Below are positions 1 through 10,822 of a stretch of 64,000 nucleotides of DNA, piece after piece. The DNA comes from Dermacentor variabilis. Taxonomy: Eukaryota; Arthropoda; Arachnida; Ixodida; Ixodidae. The notes beneath the pieces were generated by a model. The model saw only the letters and a program-made list of their open reading frames with translations. It made no database searches and was not told where the DNA came from. Location: the NCBI RefSeq assembly GCF_050947875.1, contig NC_134573.1:70867315-70931314 (forward strand), in the 5' to 3' direction. Position numbers and translations under genes: made by a program. Positions within the stretch are counted from its first letter, which is position 1. Every line of letters starts with the position of its first letter.

Positions 1-1176
1 GAAGCGCAGTTCAAGAAGCGTTTTCGTGTTTCACCAGCCACGTTCAGGTATATCGTGGAGTGTTGTATCGTGGAGGTATATCGTGAAGTGGAGTGTATCG
101 CGAGTATCTACACGTTGCAGTGATCTGCACCGTGTAGATACTGTAATGACCGAGGCTATTTCTGTGGAATAAAGAGTCGCCGTCACGCTCTACCGTTTGT
201 GTTCAACTGCGGAAGACAGGACGATTTCAAAGTTATTTTCGCTTGGCCGTTCGACAGTGAACAAGATATATAAGGAGTTCTGTGCAGCTGTTCCGCGATA
301 CCTTGAAGAAGCCTGGCTCAAGATGCCTGCACCCGCAGGTATCGAAGACCACATGAGGGGATTTTTTGCCATGACTGAGTTCCCACAAGGCGTTGGTGCG
401 CTTGACGGATGTCATTTCCCGGTGTCGCCTCCGAAAGAATATGCTTCAGAGTACCACAACAAGGGGTGGTGAGTTGAGATTTTTTCGACTAGGCCCTCAT
501 ACTTCCAGAGCAATAACCAGATTACGCATTTTGTTCTCTCAACGGTTGTTTACTATTGCATAGTTTCTTGAATAGGTTGAATAGGTGAATTTGGTTTCTT
601 TCAATCTTGAACATATTTCGAATGCTTGGAAATTCTTTGCTTTTGATCGCTGTTTGAACACTCATTTCTTTCTGCCTGCAGGTACAGTATGACCCTGCTG
701 GCAGTGGTCGACCACCATTACCGATTCTGCTGCACAAATGTCGGCTCCCCTGGGCGGTGCCATGATCCATTTGTTTATGGCAGGTCGACACTTCGGAAGC
801 TAACTGAAAGTGATTTATTTCAGCATCCAACGCTGTCATTTAAGGTGTTCATGTACCTCCTATTTTATGCGATCAAACGCTTTTACTGTCGTGTAATCTT
901 CAGAAGCCATACGCAAATGCATTACCCAACGCACCTGAATATGCATTTAATTGCAATTTGTCAAAATCAAGAAGAATTGTGGAAAAAGCTTTTGGCCGAA
1001 TGAAAGCCAGATTTCGCTTTGTTATGAAGCGCATGGAGTGCAGTCTCGACACTGCCAGATTAGTTATTAGGGCGTATTGTGTTTTGGAATTTAAAGAACG
1101 AGTAGAACAGCAATGGAAGCAAGAAGTAGCTACGTGGGATGCCACCCATGAACAGCCTTCTCATAGTTCGGAATAA
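1..1176 (+). pseudogene. Harbinger-type DDE transposase (HARBI1-like), broken, 5' end outside window
   Basis: The protein is the DDE nuclease that cuts and joins Harbinger transposon ends. Bases 1-60 give the N-terminal helical region (FKKRFRVSPATFRYIVE). The frame resumes near 158 with the HTH-like stretch TISKLFSLGRSTV, and the first catalytic Asp lies in GALDGCHFPV. An intron at 469-681 (gtgagt...tgcag) joins NKGW to YSMTLLAVVD. The second exon has GSPGRCHDPFVY with the second Asp, and a third segment from 904 after a cag acceptor has the Glu in RRIVEKAFGRMKARF. Breaks: an in-frame TAA at 170-172 just before RVAVTLYRL, a disrupted stretch at about 60-150, and no sign of the segment that normally joins the second and third motifs. 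A polyadenylation word AATAAA lies at 1817-1822. It is recognisable but clearly not functional. Confidence 0.75.
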
Positions 1177-1942
1177 TGTGCTAGTAATGGCCAAGCTATA
1201 AGGGTGGCATTGGCAAAGTCCTTTTTTGCGTAAAGCCAGCAGCGCGCCCATCCAGGCTAGAATGGCCTGTTAAAGCTCCTTATGTGTGCTATACTAAGAC
1301 AGACACTTCACTTGTATCTAGATAGGCAGCCATTTTTAGCACATCTTTATTGCTTTTATTAATTTATTTAGATGTAGAAACAGATTTCAAAGTTTGTACC
1401 TGACTGGTGCTATTTTAACAAAGTGTTCAGGTCATACCATTGCTTCTGCAACGTTGTACATGGACAAAGTATCTAGTTGTGGCCTCCTTTGTTGTAAAAT
1501 CAAACAAAGCATTTCCGGTTTTGTGCAGAATACTTTGGCAAGACTGTCGGAAACTTCCATTTGTTTTGGACTGTAATTAGTAGATTTGAGCCACCATTGT
1601 GCATACCTCGCAATTGCAGAACTTACATGCATAAGAGCTTGTCGTAGGCAATTATGAAACCACGTATTCTTATAGGAAAGTTTGAACTCCTGTATTGATG
1701 TTTAATAATTGAACATATCAATTTGATTGCAGATAACATTTGCATTGTCTTTCATTCTGGGTCATGCGACTATTGATTGTACAGCTTCATCGTGAGACGT
1801 CGTGACTCAAAAGTGAAATAAAATTCAGTGGTCTTAACTATGAATTTTATTAACCTTCTAATAATGAACACTTTCTGCAACCCCTTCGGCCCTTGAAGGT
1901 AATGAAATGAAAAAAAAACAAAGCACACACACGCGGAATATT
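1177..1942. other. Non-coding stretch between the two convergent Harbinger genes
   Basis: AT-rich sequence with no convincing coding frame. It contains the AATAAA at 1817-1822, placed as a 3' end signal for the plus-strand transposase. Otherwise I see nothing in it. Confidence 0.5.
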
Positions 1943-3447
1943 CTAACGGGGAAAAAAACCTTCATTCAACACATCAATTAGTTGCGTGTTCCGCTTTGCA
2001 GCTTCCTCTTGGAACTTGAGCTGCATTTTATAAAGTTCGAGCTCCTGCATTTTCAAGTCGTATCAGCTTGTCAGAAACTTATTTTGTTCCTGGACAACTT
2101 CCCCCAGCAGGCCGTGCCTGCCTCTTTTTTTCTTTTTGGCCTGCAGCTTATCTCTGAGGGGTACAGCAGCTGGGGGAACGTTGGCCTGGGGCGGGCTGGC
2201 CTCGGGTGGGCTGGTTGGGGCATGTCTGTTCTGTGGACGGCTGGCCAACCTCATCGTCCACCTCTGTTGGCACTGCCTCGTAGAAAACGCATGGTGGTGG
2301 GCTGTTTTCGTAATTTCCTGGTGTTACCAGGCTGTCTAATGGAGCGTTGTATGTCCATAACACACGTTCCTCGCATGGCTCCGCTGTGTCCACGCTTCGG
2401 ACAATCTGTAAAAGGTTACAAAAGCATTGCTGACATGAAGAGATCCAGTCACAGATACTGAATGTATATTTTATGGTCGTAAAAACCTAGGTGACACTTT
2501 GAACAGTTTAATAGAATTCAAAGTAGGGTGTTGAAAGGTCCGTGCATGCTTGCTTCGGAGACTGTGAGCTGTCCACAGCTGCTTTCAACAGCCAGAGTGG
2601 CATCATAAGCAGGCAATGATCCCAAGAATTTATGCATCTTACGGTAAAACTTCCATGGAACGGCTCCGGAACCTGTTCGGTTCTTCGTGTGTAATCTAGT
2701 ACGGAAAAAAAAAATCAGAACGACATTGATAAAAAATGACAGACGCCATAAAACATGCATGTGCACTCTGACGTTGTAGAATTTCAGCTGTCATACGGCA
2801 TTATATGGGCGCTCACGCTTTCGAACTATTTATTGAAAATAGCGGACGCACACGATGGCCAAAAGTTTCATGACTAGGCCGCTTGTATAAGATGCGCATT
2901 ACCGAAACAGTGCGCTGACGGGAACATAACTGCACTACCATTGCCTACATAATAGACGAGCAGTGTTTTCATTTCGTTGCTTCAGAACAGCACTTAAAGC
3001 CACCAGACACAAAGTCCGAATTCGTGACTGCTCTAAGAACATTCTTGGTAGTATTTCATATCCGCCGTGTAGGCGTGTGCGGGCTTTCCGAAATATTTAC
3101 TGTGTTTCCCTGAATGTACCACATTTCAACGAGCATCACCTGAACAGGCTACATATACAGCAGACACTCTCCTCGCATAGACGCACACATACCTGTGCCA
3201 GGTGCACTATGCAACTCCCATTACTACATAAGCGTGGAAGAAAAACACACATACCTGCATTTGTTCCGCAGGTTTTCCATTTTAGAAAGACGTGGGCTCG
3301 CGTCATCGCAATTCCGCAGCTCGCCAACGCGGCTGTAATGGCTTCATATATTTGCCCATTTCTTGTCTGGCCGCGAAGACCGCCCAGGTTTCGCGGCCTG
3401 TCTGTCTCGTCGTCAGTCCAAGCGGCGCGGAAAGCGGAACGTTGCAT
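1943..3447 (-). pseudogene. Myb/SANT-like DNA-binding protein of the Harbinger element, broken
   Basis: This is the second protein of Harbinger elements, which binds DNA and helps the transposase reach the nucleus. Three exon-like blocks are seen on the minus strand. Block 1, about 3447-3255, encodes the Myb/SANT helix region (AWTDDETDRP ... NGQIYEAITAALASCGI ... KWK) and ends at a gtatgt donor. Block 2, 2695 down to about 2540 after a ctag acceptor, holds the typical GAVPWKFYRKMHKFLG. Block 3, 2405-1943 after a ttttacag acceptor, holds an acidic/proline stretch, a basic KKKKRGR patch and a coiled-coil-like tail, and stops at 1943. Breaks: a one-base loss in the A-run just after KWK, a frame change around 2150-2250, and an in-frame TGA at 2063-2065. 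The donor of block 2 is not visible. The strong antisense frames here are shadows. Confidence 0.65.
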
Positions 3448-3955
3448 TTTATCTTATCACGTGGAGTCCGTAAACACAAAGACTGCACAGGACTGCACGT
3501 GAACGGCCTGTGCACGACGAAAGACTACCATGCAACAAATACAACCCATCCTCACGTGACTTTCGTCTGCTTCACAGGTTGTCAACCTTTTGTACAGCTT
3601 AGTTAGCTGTAACAACCCTTGTGTTCTGAAAGATTGTTTACAATAATATCAGATGGTTTCTTCTCGTAAAAGTGACAATTATACTTTAAAGCTATGTATC
3701 AATGTTTTCTTACAGGTTTAAACGTTTGAAATACGTTACTTGCACTGAGAAATGCCTACTCTCGTCGCCGTGGCTTGCGAAGCTACGGCGTCGAGTGCCC
3801 ATTTTTCAGTTGAATGAGTTCTGGCGAACGCATTAAATAACGAATGGCATTAAGACGAATGACATTTTATTTGCTCGTGTGGCACCGCGCAAATGACATT
3901 AAATAATAAGGTATTAGAAAGTAATGCCATTTTCTGTGCCCGTGTGGCACGGGTA
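3448..3955. repeat. Subterminal and terminal region of the Harbinger element
   Basis: After the first SANT exon the sequence becomes non-coding. It ends in two related blocks that each carry CGTGTGGCAC preceded by AATGACATT- or AATGCCATT-like words. The outer block ends in GGGTA just before TTA at 3956-3958. I read this as the inverted-repeat end of the transposon. The partner end is outside the window, so this cannot be confirmed here. Confidence 0.5.
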
Positions 3956-3958
3956 TTA

Positions 3959-4907
3959 GCTGTCTAACATCCGAGTACATCCAGTTTTTCTCCGGTCATG
4001 CTGCCGGGCAACGTCACTTCCTCAGTTTAGTGTAGTGCCATTAAAATATGGAAACAACATTTCAGTAGTACTGCTTTTTTCAACGTAACATAATTAAATG
4101 AAAAAAAAACAGTGAGAAGCTAAATTCGGAGTTATTTTTTTTATCTTAAAGGTGTCGTGAACCACTCCCTTGTCTTGGTGAAATAACATAGTCCGCGGGT
4201 GGCATACACTGCTGTGAACATCTCAGCCAACTTTCGCCGTCGTACGCGGGGCGCGGAGCTCGCAAGCGGATCGCAGTCACCTTTCTCTCAAACGCTCTCA
4301 CTTTAACAGGCCCTGTCCTCATTCTCTTCTAAACCCACTATTTCGTCACCGTACGCACTATTTCGTCATTCCCTTAGACCATTGCTATTGGCCGATAGAT
4401 CACATCAAGCTGCGGTCGGCTACATGGCGTAGATGCCGCGGCCGCCGCGGGGTGCCGCCACGAGTCCACTGGCTAAGCGCACAGCGGCTCGCTGAAGACA
4501 ACCGCGTTTGGCTGATCTGCAGCGCGTCGTAGGCACCAAAGGCGCAAGTCAACATCCATGATGACATTTGAACTGTGCGCCACGGCGCCATGTAGAAGAC
4601 TGAGCGTTGTGGGCACGGCCTATTGCGCCGTAGCCTTCGCAATGCGAGGCATTGGTGAGGGAACGGGAGCATAGCGGAGGCCGTGTCTGATGGCCAGTGA
4701 CTCCGCTTCGGCTGAATGCACTGAAGCACTTTTTGCGGCGAAGTATCTCTGAAACAGCCTGTTTTCACTTGAAATGTCTTTCTACATTTCGATGAAAAGT
4801 GCTTAAGCGCCGCTTTAAGTGCTCTTTGTCATTGGCCGGCCAGAGTCACTGATATGTCCATCACTGCCTTTGTCTCTCTGGCACCGGTTCTTACGAACAG
4901 ATATAGC
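3959..4907. other. Intergenic stretch, possible remnant of another TTAA-type element
   Basis: No coding frame here can be supported. Near 4144 the words cTTAAAGGTGTCGTGAACCA resemble the TTAAAGGRR start typical of T2/Kolobok elements. However, no matching inverted end is visible to the right, so at most a one-sided remnant is present. The middle (4240-4700) is GC-rich. Confidence 0.3.
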
Positions 4908-4911
4908 TTAA

Positions 4912-5417
4912 AGGGACACTAAAGCGTAACAATAAATCAGTTTAGACTAATGGAGCATTGTTTGAGAACCCTGCAGGCAGTCATTTAAAAAAAAATAGTT
5001 TGATTATTAGATGAGAAAATGAAGGTCCAAGTATCAGTATTTGGATTTCGCGCCGAAACCCCAGCGCTGGTACGTCAGCGTGACGTCAGTGTTTCCAAAG
5101 TATGTTTTCGCATCTGGGCCTCGTTGGCTGAATAAAGGTTCCCGAAACTTGACATGTGTAATATTTAGTTCGTTTAGAACACAATGAAGTCAATCTGTAC
5201 AGCTATATATATTTAGTAGGCCCTAGAAGATGCCATCAAAATCCAAGAGCTCACAACCCCCAGTTGCGGGAACTCAAGTAGACGTCGCTACCCGTATTTC
5301 GTTCTTGCGCTTTTTCTGGCTTACCAAACGTTTTATCGTTGCAAGAGTGGTGTTTTTGGTGTTGTAGAAAGGTAATTTACGGATGCAGAAGAAATCATTT
5401 TTCACTTTAGTGTCCCT
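4912..5417. mobile_element. Kolobok/T2-like MITE, 506 bp, TTAA duplication
   Basis: The element starts AGGGACACTAAAG after TTAA (4908-4911) and ends in the inverse CTTTAGTGTCCCT before TTAA (5418-5421). The combination TTAAAGGRR plus a TTAA duplication is the published signature of the T2/Kolobok group. There is no coding capacity. The same ends occur on the element at 7776-9262, and the first 40 or so bases of the two are alike, so they belong to one family. Family placement rests on the terminal signature alone, since no transposase is present. Confidence 0.75.
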
Positions 5418-5421
5418 TTAA

Positions 5422-5699
5422 GAACGTGTTTGTGAAAAGTGACCCTGCACGCCATGTGGTAGAGAAAAGCTAATTTGGTGAATTCTAGGGTCTTCTGCGA
5501 TGGTTGATATCTTGGCCAACAAACGTTCTTACGTAGTAATGCTGAACACAAATTTATAGCAATGTTTGAATGAAAGGATTTAGTTTTCAAGTTGTTTATT
5601 GCTCTTGCTTTGACACAAGATCTGTGCCAACTTGCTTTTACCCGAACCTTGGGTTAGCAGTACTTCAAATAAATAAATAAATAAATAAACCAGACAGGC
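5422..5699. repeat. Short intergenic stretch ending in an (AAAT)n microsatellite
   Basis: The AAAT repeat runs over about 5666-5689. A GC-containing sequence followed by such a run is often the 3' tail of a retroposed element, but I cannot define one here. No gene is seen. Confidence 0.4.
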
Positions 5700-6005
5700 T
5701 AAAGGCCCAACCACACGCAGCAAGGATACGCGTCTCGCTACGCGTGCATGTAGGCCAACGTTACTAGACTAGCTTCAGTTTTCAATCTCGGCGCTGTTGC
5801 GCGGAACCGCCACCCGCCCGCACCTTCGTGGCGCTGCAGTCGCGCCCGGCTTCACTTCCTCACTAGCCGGCTACGCAGGCGGGCCGGACTAGGCATGTGG
5901 TGCAGCGTTGGTGTATTCTGTGGTTCGTTGTTGACGGCGAATTTCAACAAGCACGTCATCCGCGAAACTAGCCTTCGCCGAGTTTGTTAAGAATATCAGC
6001 AGACG

Positions 6006-6171
6006 ATGTCGACGTGCTGTGTACCTGGCTGCATAGGCGGCTATAGGAACGATGTCGATAGTTCGGCGCGCCACATTTTCTGTGCTCCCAGCAATGCGAC
6101 GCTTTGCTCGGCGTGGAACAGAGCGATTCCTCGTGCCACTGCTCCCGCGTTCGTCGTCGTTGTCTTCCACA
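6006..6171 (+). CDS. THAP-type zinc-finger first exon
   Basis: A THAP domain is a C2CH zinc-binding DNA-binding module found in P-element, Kolobok and other transposases and in host regulators. The exon starts at ATG 6006 and gives MSTCCVPGC, with the first cysteine pair spaced by four residues. It continues with RHIFCAPSNATLCSAWNRAI, which fits the H-x-F...P....W..AI core of the THAP fold. It ends CTTCCACAG with gtgact from 6172 as donor. The last Cys-x2-His pair would lie in the next exon. That exon is not identified, because a LINE fragment lies just downstream. The exon is 55 codons and undamaged. The fit to THAP is by pattern only. It could belong to the surrounding 5.7-kb element. Confidence 0.5.
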
Positions 6172-6269
6172 GGTGACTGCGTTGCCGTTCATCATTTCAG
6201 CGTAGAATTTCAATTCTGTCGTCGTAATGGGGAGGCCGCGTTTACGGGGGTATGAGCCATTGCTTAAGG

Positions 6270-6905
6270 GAGTATGAAGGAAGGAAATCAACTTTATACA
6301 AGGACCTGCAGGCCACAAGAGCTTTGGGCTCTCAGGGAGTGGGCGCCTCCCACGACGGAACCGAGAGGTTGAGTTTCCTGGCAGCGTCGTGGACCTGCTG
6401 CACGGCCGAGTTGGGGAGCGAGTTCTTCGATCGCTCCGCATTGCTTCTTCAAACTTGCGCTTGTCCGGTTCGGAGTTTATGTGAGCTTGCGATCACGGCC
6501 AGAGTAACTGGTAGATGTTAAGGGATGCATTGCAATTGGTGCAATAAGACTTGTTGTAGAGCTCAGGCATGTACTGGTGTAGTCTGTTTTGCGTGGGGTA
6601 TGTGACTGTCAGTAGCATTCTGAATGTAACCGCTTGAGCTCGAGTGAGCCTACGGTGTGGCGTGCTATACTCTCTACGTTGTAGGGTATTAGCGTTTAGT
6701 GATTTCATTGTATGTAGTTGGGGCGTCCTGGTTCTCCGAGTGGTCGGGTGAATCCGCGCGGTCTGTAAGCGCACGCGCAGCCTCGTGTGCCGCCTCGTTA
6801 AGGTTGGGGACGTCGCCGATCTTTGGTCCTAAGTGTGCCGGGAACCAGTATATGACGTGTTTCTTAATCTCTCTCTTTGTCTACCTCACGTGTTTGAGCA
6901 GAGAG
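6270..6905 (-). mobile_element. 5'-truncated LINE fragment: RNase H end and C-terminal zinc motif
   Basis: Read on the minus strand, the fragment opens inside an RNase H domain (YWFPAHLG). It continues through LTRAQAVTFRMLLTVTYPTQ and a Cys-rich end (SYCTNCNASLNIYQLLWP), and reaches a terminal PSWEAPTP with a stop near 6334. After that come a short 3' UTR and the word AAAGTTGATTTCCTTCCTTC. This is the C-terminal part of an RNase H-bearing LINE ORF2 of the I/R1/LOA group. At least one frame change separates the two conserved parts. It sits just downstream of the THAP exon, probably within that gene's intron. Confidence 0.6.
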
Positions 6906-7037
6906 ACCGCAAAAGTTTGAGGTCGTCCTGTGGTTTGCATCATTTGATTGCACTTCAAAAATTGCCTAATGCCTATAATATTAACTGACTCTCATCTTTC
7001 TTTTTCCTTTTCCTCCCTCTTGACGTTGCCGCTTCAG

Positions 7038-7265
7038 AAGCAATGCTTCCCAACGTATCCAGCCTGCGACTGCCTGCTGAAGCCAGCGATGCGTGTGACT
7101 GCGGCCAGCTGTGGCGTGCCTCAGAAGCCTCAGGAACCAGAACTTCTTGAAGCATCGGTGATTAAAGAGATTCCAAAATGTCCTAAGACTCCACAGACTC
7201 GTGCGCCGCCGAAGACAGTCAATGCTGGCGCTTGTGACTCTTCACCTGAAGGTGATAGCACTTAA
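7038..7265 (+). CDS. Possible downstream exon of the THAP gene (uncertain)
   Basis: A strong polypyrimidine tract (7010-7035) and a ttcag acceptor precede an open frame of 75 codons ending at TAA 7263-7265. The peptide is Cys- and Pro-rich (KQCFPTYPACDC, then repeated P-K-x-P words) and has no domain I recognise. Position and strand would suit a terminal exon of the gene starting at 6006. The reading frame across the intron cannot be checked by sequence alone, and it could be chance. Confidence 0.25.
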   Translation, partial: KQCFPTYPACDCLLKPAMRVTAASCGVPQKPQEPELLEASVIKEIPKCPKTPQTRAPPKTVNAGACDSSPEGDST

Positions 7266-8669
7266 GGTCTTGCCAGAACGAAAAACTGGCACATTTTTTG
7301 CCAAGATGTCTGCAGCGCTTCCCTCCTCACTCGATGGGGGCACTGGTGGAAGGTTGGCGGAAGTCTTACATGTGAGCGTAAGGAGGTTTGCAGATATTGT
7401 CAATGGTTTGCAGATATTGTCAATGTGTGAATAATGTGCCAGTCTGAATGCAAAAATATATGAAGGCTCAAGTGCGTCCACATTTGTTTTAAGGTGTCAT
7501 TTTATTAGAGAGGGCCGAAGCTCTGAGTCAGTTTTGTAGGGACAAAAGTGACTTGCCTGCACAACCAGAATCAACAGTTTCTGCATTCGCTTAAGTGTAG
7601 CTTTTGTATCTTTCTGTTTTTGCTTCTGATGCATTGAAGCAGTTCTTATGAGATCTGCATGCCCAAAGCCTAAAGATAACTTCTACTCAAAACAGTCCAT
7701 GATATTTGGAATGTTTCAGTTTCGAAATAATTAGCAGCAAGCGTTACACTACATTTAATCAGTAACACCACTTAAAGGGACACTAAAGGTTACTATTAAG
7801 TCAACGTAGACTGTTGAAATACCATCACAGAAACCTCGAAACGCTTGTTTCGTGCCAAGGAGAGACTTATTTTAAGAGAAAATGCGTTCTGAAGTGTCCG
7901 CGTACCTCTAGCGCAGTTCAAATCGCCCGCCCTCCGATCGAGGAGTACTGACATCATGGTCTCATAGTGACGTTGCGCCATCGGTGAGTAGAACGGCGTC
8001 CGCAGACGGCGCTACGGCTTTTCTGCGCAAAACGCGAACGCGCGGCCAGAAACAGAGCCAAGACAGAGCCGACAGCAGAGCGAAAGCGGGAGTATGGTGG
8101 CTAGCGGAAGGAGAAACGAATTACGTCCCATATTATGTCCCACGGCACACGGAGAGTGCGTTTTCGTTAAACTATAGGCTGCGGCGAGATCGCAGCGTGG
8201 TCGTTGTGGTCTATGAGAAGCGACGAGCCTTTTCGCACTCGCAACAGGGCATAAAAATGTGCGAATCGACGCAAAACTCGGCCTAGAAACGTGCTTCGCC
8301 ACAGCCAGGGCTCAATACGACCCAAGCTGGCACGACCCAGATGTCGTTTCCCGCACCGCCACCAGGCGCCGCTACTATACCTCAAACTCCAGCGCAAGAC
8401 GCCCATAAGCTGGTACTTCATTCTATGACGCTAACTTCGACGCTCGTCGCGATGGACCCTGACGCCGACAGATTGGCTCGCGATGGTCGGCTCAACTTCA
8501 GCGATTTGAGCACCGACGAGCGCGACCTGCTGCTGAGGGCTCGCACTGCCGGCGTCGTTGCGTACTACGACGGCGGCCTCGACACCGGCTCTCCGGAGCG
8601 GGAAAGCAACGAGGGCTTCCCACGACATCACATGGACGTGGCATTCTCGCTGCTTGTTCCAAATGAAAG

Positions 8670-8806
8670 ATAGTTCAGCACAATGCGTTGGCGGGCTAGT
8701 TGGTGCGAATCCATGAATACTTTGTTAAGCGCAAAAGGACAGACACAAGAAAGACGCCGTGTCCTGTCGTCTTTCTTGTGTCTGTCCTTTTGCGCTTAAC
8801 AAAGTA
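8670..8806 (+). mobile_element. Short SINE-like retroposon with terminal hairpin, 13-bp target duplication
   Basis: The insertion of 137 bases is flanked by the 13-base duplication TTCCAAATGAAAG (8657-8669 and 8807-8819), a length typical of LINE-driven retroposition. Its front half has a tRNA A-box-like word (TGGCGGGCTAGTTGG). Its back half is a perfect hairpin. SINE identity is inferred from the duplication and the A-box resemblance; no B box was confirmed. Confidence 0.55.
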
Positions 8807-8809
8807 TTC
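8715..8809. repeat. Perfect 41-bp inverted repeat (hairpin, 13-nt loop)
   Basis: Arms at 8715-8755 and 8769-8809 are exact reverse complements, with loop 8756-8768. The arms begin GAATACTTTGTTAAGCGC. The hairpin occupies the 3' half of the short retroposon. The last bases of the right arm overlap the target duplication. Confidence 0.9.
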
Positions 8810-9266
8810 CAAATGAAAGTTTCGCGAGTCAGCAGAACCCTCACAGCACGACGCGATAACGAAACTACTGAAACTCCAAAGCGTGCGCGGCGCAGAGTCG
8901 AGCGCGCAGAGTCGAGCGAAAACGAAACCTTTCGAACACCCATATTACTGAAGGGTAACGTCAAAATGTTATTTTTTTTAGAATCGAATAGACGTAGACA
9001 AGTAGCATTTTTTTCCGTCTTACAATCGAATGAAATGATATTTTTAATACGAGTAGTTGAGTATTAGTAACGCAAATTATGAGGAGTCCTTTCGTCATCG
9101 GGCTAGTACCGGAATGTCGCTGGGGGGTCTCAAATCGTGTCATGCATTTACCTCAATTTCTTGGTTACTAAAGCTCTGTTCGCGATTATATTGACGCCTT
9201 AGACGTTCTAGAACATTGCTCTACCACTTTAACTTGAGTTTCCGGTAACCTTTAGTGTCCCTTTAA

Positions 9267-10079
9267 TAAATTTCATGTTGAAAGACCTATACTTGCACTT
9301 TCTAAATACAGAGTACTATTTTTAGGTATTGCTTTAGCATAAGGCTCTCTTCTGCTCCAGTTTTCCTACTTGAAACATTCTTGGCTTGTCACTTTGTTTT
9401 CCTTTAATTTGTTTTTAAACTTCTCTTAAGCTCTTACTGAATGCCTCATACTGATATTAATGTCGTCATTGAACCATTGTCATCCCAGCTGACTACTGGC
9501 TACTGTCTTGCACGAGTGTTCAGTACCGCACATTGTGCATATACCGAATATAATAATGTAACTAGATCGCGGTTTTGGCACGTAAAATTTCAATAAGAAT
9601 TTTTTTGCACAGTGCGAATGTGTTTAACTGGATCATCTAGTCTTTCCTTGGAAATTTTGCTAAGCAGGAACAGCGTTCTCCACAAACATCGTGAAAGCTT
9701 CGCTTAAACCAGTAACCACAGCACCTGGGATCTGCAGAATAACCGCAGGCTGATAATTAGGTAAGGACCCTGCTGCGCAGACACAAAAACAAGCTTTATC
9801 AATTACACACCTGACAATGTCGTCAGTACTATGGTGCATTTATTCCTACAGCATGATGGCACTGAATGAATCCTTGAGAAAGCTAGGTAAAATTTGAGGG
9901 TGTGTGAAGCACAGATTTGCACACTGCTGGCAAGCAACAAAATGCAAAATTAAAGCTGTTCATTGCAGTGCCCGAGACACACGTGAATATAGCAACATTC
10001 AATATTCGGCTAAACACTGGCCATTGCCTTGCATGCTGCCTTCTAGGATCAGTGCAGAGAATCAAAGGAAGCTACTTTC
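9267..10079. other. Non-coding stretch inside the 5.7-kb element
   Basis: AT-rich sequence with no coding frame I can support and no clear repeat. Confidence 0.4.
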
Positions 10080-10278
10080 GTCTTTTGTGCTTTGTTTTTG
10101 TGTGTGCATCATGCAAGTACTTTTTCCTGCTATCTCATATGTGATATTCTCTGCACTTCTGTCTTATGCGTTTTTATGCGCTATTTTACTTGTTAATTTT
10201 TACCTGTATTTCTGCTTTCTCTGCTCCCCACTGCAAAGCCAAACCGGCTTTGTGGGTGCCTAAAATAAATAAATATAC
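10080..10278 (+). repeat. Probable LINE 3' tail ending in (AAATA)n
   Basis: The end of this stretch has a small stem (CAAAGCCAAACCGGCTTTG, 10236-10254) followed by GGGTGCCTAAAATAAATAAAT. A terminal stem plus a short A-rich tandem repeat is the usual 3' architecture of CR1/jockey-like LINEs. The 5' limit is not defined, and no coding part remains. Confidence 0.35.
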
Positions 10279-10822
10279 AAAGCGATCCTTGTACTGCTTA
10301 TATGTCCCGTTACCGGATCACACTTAACGAAATATGCGATAATCGGAGCAGCAATGCCGCACAAGTCTTTTATCGCCAATCAGATAAAGCTGAATATAAT
10401 GCATACTGCGCGTCGATTTACTTGTGTAAGCACAATTTTGAGTCGATGCCTATAAATGCGGCGCATTGCCAGCTCCAATACAAACATACGTACGGCATCG
10501 CCGGTCGACGTGTTAAAGAGAAAGCACTAAAATTCAGTGTTTCATTTTTGACACGCCGGCTAAGACGGCAACTTCAAGATCACTTATGGTGCGCCCTCCA
10601 TTGTGTAGCGCAGGAACATCATCTGGACGAAAAACAGCCAGACGACGTCGTCCTGAACGTCGTCTGGCACGGTGTGGCTCTTTTCTTTCTGAAGCATCTT
10701 CCAAGGCGCCGAAATTTATTGCCCAAGGACTTCCATAACTTCTGCAGCGTTATGATAACGTCATCTGCACAGATGAAACGCGTTTTTGACATCTGCGAGT
10801 CGGCTGATGAGAGAGGCAGCTT

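Larger units (their letters stand above)
1..3955. mobile_element. PIF/Harbinger DNA transposon, right-hand part
   Basis: The stretch carries the two genes expected of a PIF/Harbinger element, a DDE transposase on + and a Myb/SANT-like protein on -, running towards each other. At the right end there is a terminal sequence that read inward starts TACCCGTGCCACACGGGC, followed outward by TTA at 3956-3958. A TTA/TAA target duplication is the hallmark of this superfamily. A second copy of the GTGTGGCAC word lies about 70 bases further in (near 3880), so the subterminal region is repetitive. The left terminus lies outside the window, so the full length and the matching TTA cannot be seen. Both genes carry disabling changes, so the copy is dead. 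Superfamily assignment is firm from the proteins; the exact right boundary is inferred. Confidence 0.7.
8341..8859 (+). pseudogene. Unrecognised ORF inside the Kolobok-like element, split by a short retroposon
   Basis: The frame opens at ATG 8341 and encodes a protein with a proline-rich start, an acidic region (AMDPDADRLARDGRLNFSD) and the stretch AGVVAYYDGGLDTGSPE. It now stops at 8671-8673, right where the 137-bp insertion at 8670-8806 begins. Beyond the insertion the same reading, taken from the second copy of the duplicated site, continues for 13 further codons and stops at 8857-8859. So the insertion changed the protein's last residues only. I do not recognise the family. It could be a short regulatory or accessory protein of the element or a captured fragment. 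Confidence 0.45.
7776..9262. mobile_element. Kolobok/T2-like element, 1.49 kb, TTAA duplication
   Basis: The ends are AGGGACACTAAAGGTTAC at 7776 and its near-inverse GTAACCTTTAGTGTCCCT finishing at 9262, flanked by TTAA at 7772-7775 and 9263-9266. It shares its ends with the 506-bp element at 4912-5417 but is about three times longer. It contains an open frame from 8341 that a short retroposon has interrupted. No DDE transposase is present, so it is non-autonomous or an internally deleted copy. Confidence 0.75.

Noticed and set aside
1982..2461. 159-codon frame on +
   Set aside because: It is the antisense shadow of the Myb/SANT-like gene's last exon on the minus strand, which has family-typical sequence.
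2963..3502. 179-codon frame on +
   Set aside because: Overlaps the SANT helix exon on the other strand; no domain on this strand.
4144..4163. Start of a third TTAA-type element
   Set aside because: The TTAAAGGTG word is suggestive, but there is no inverted partner, so no element is called.
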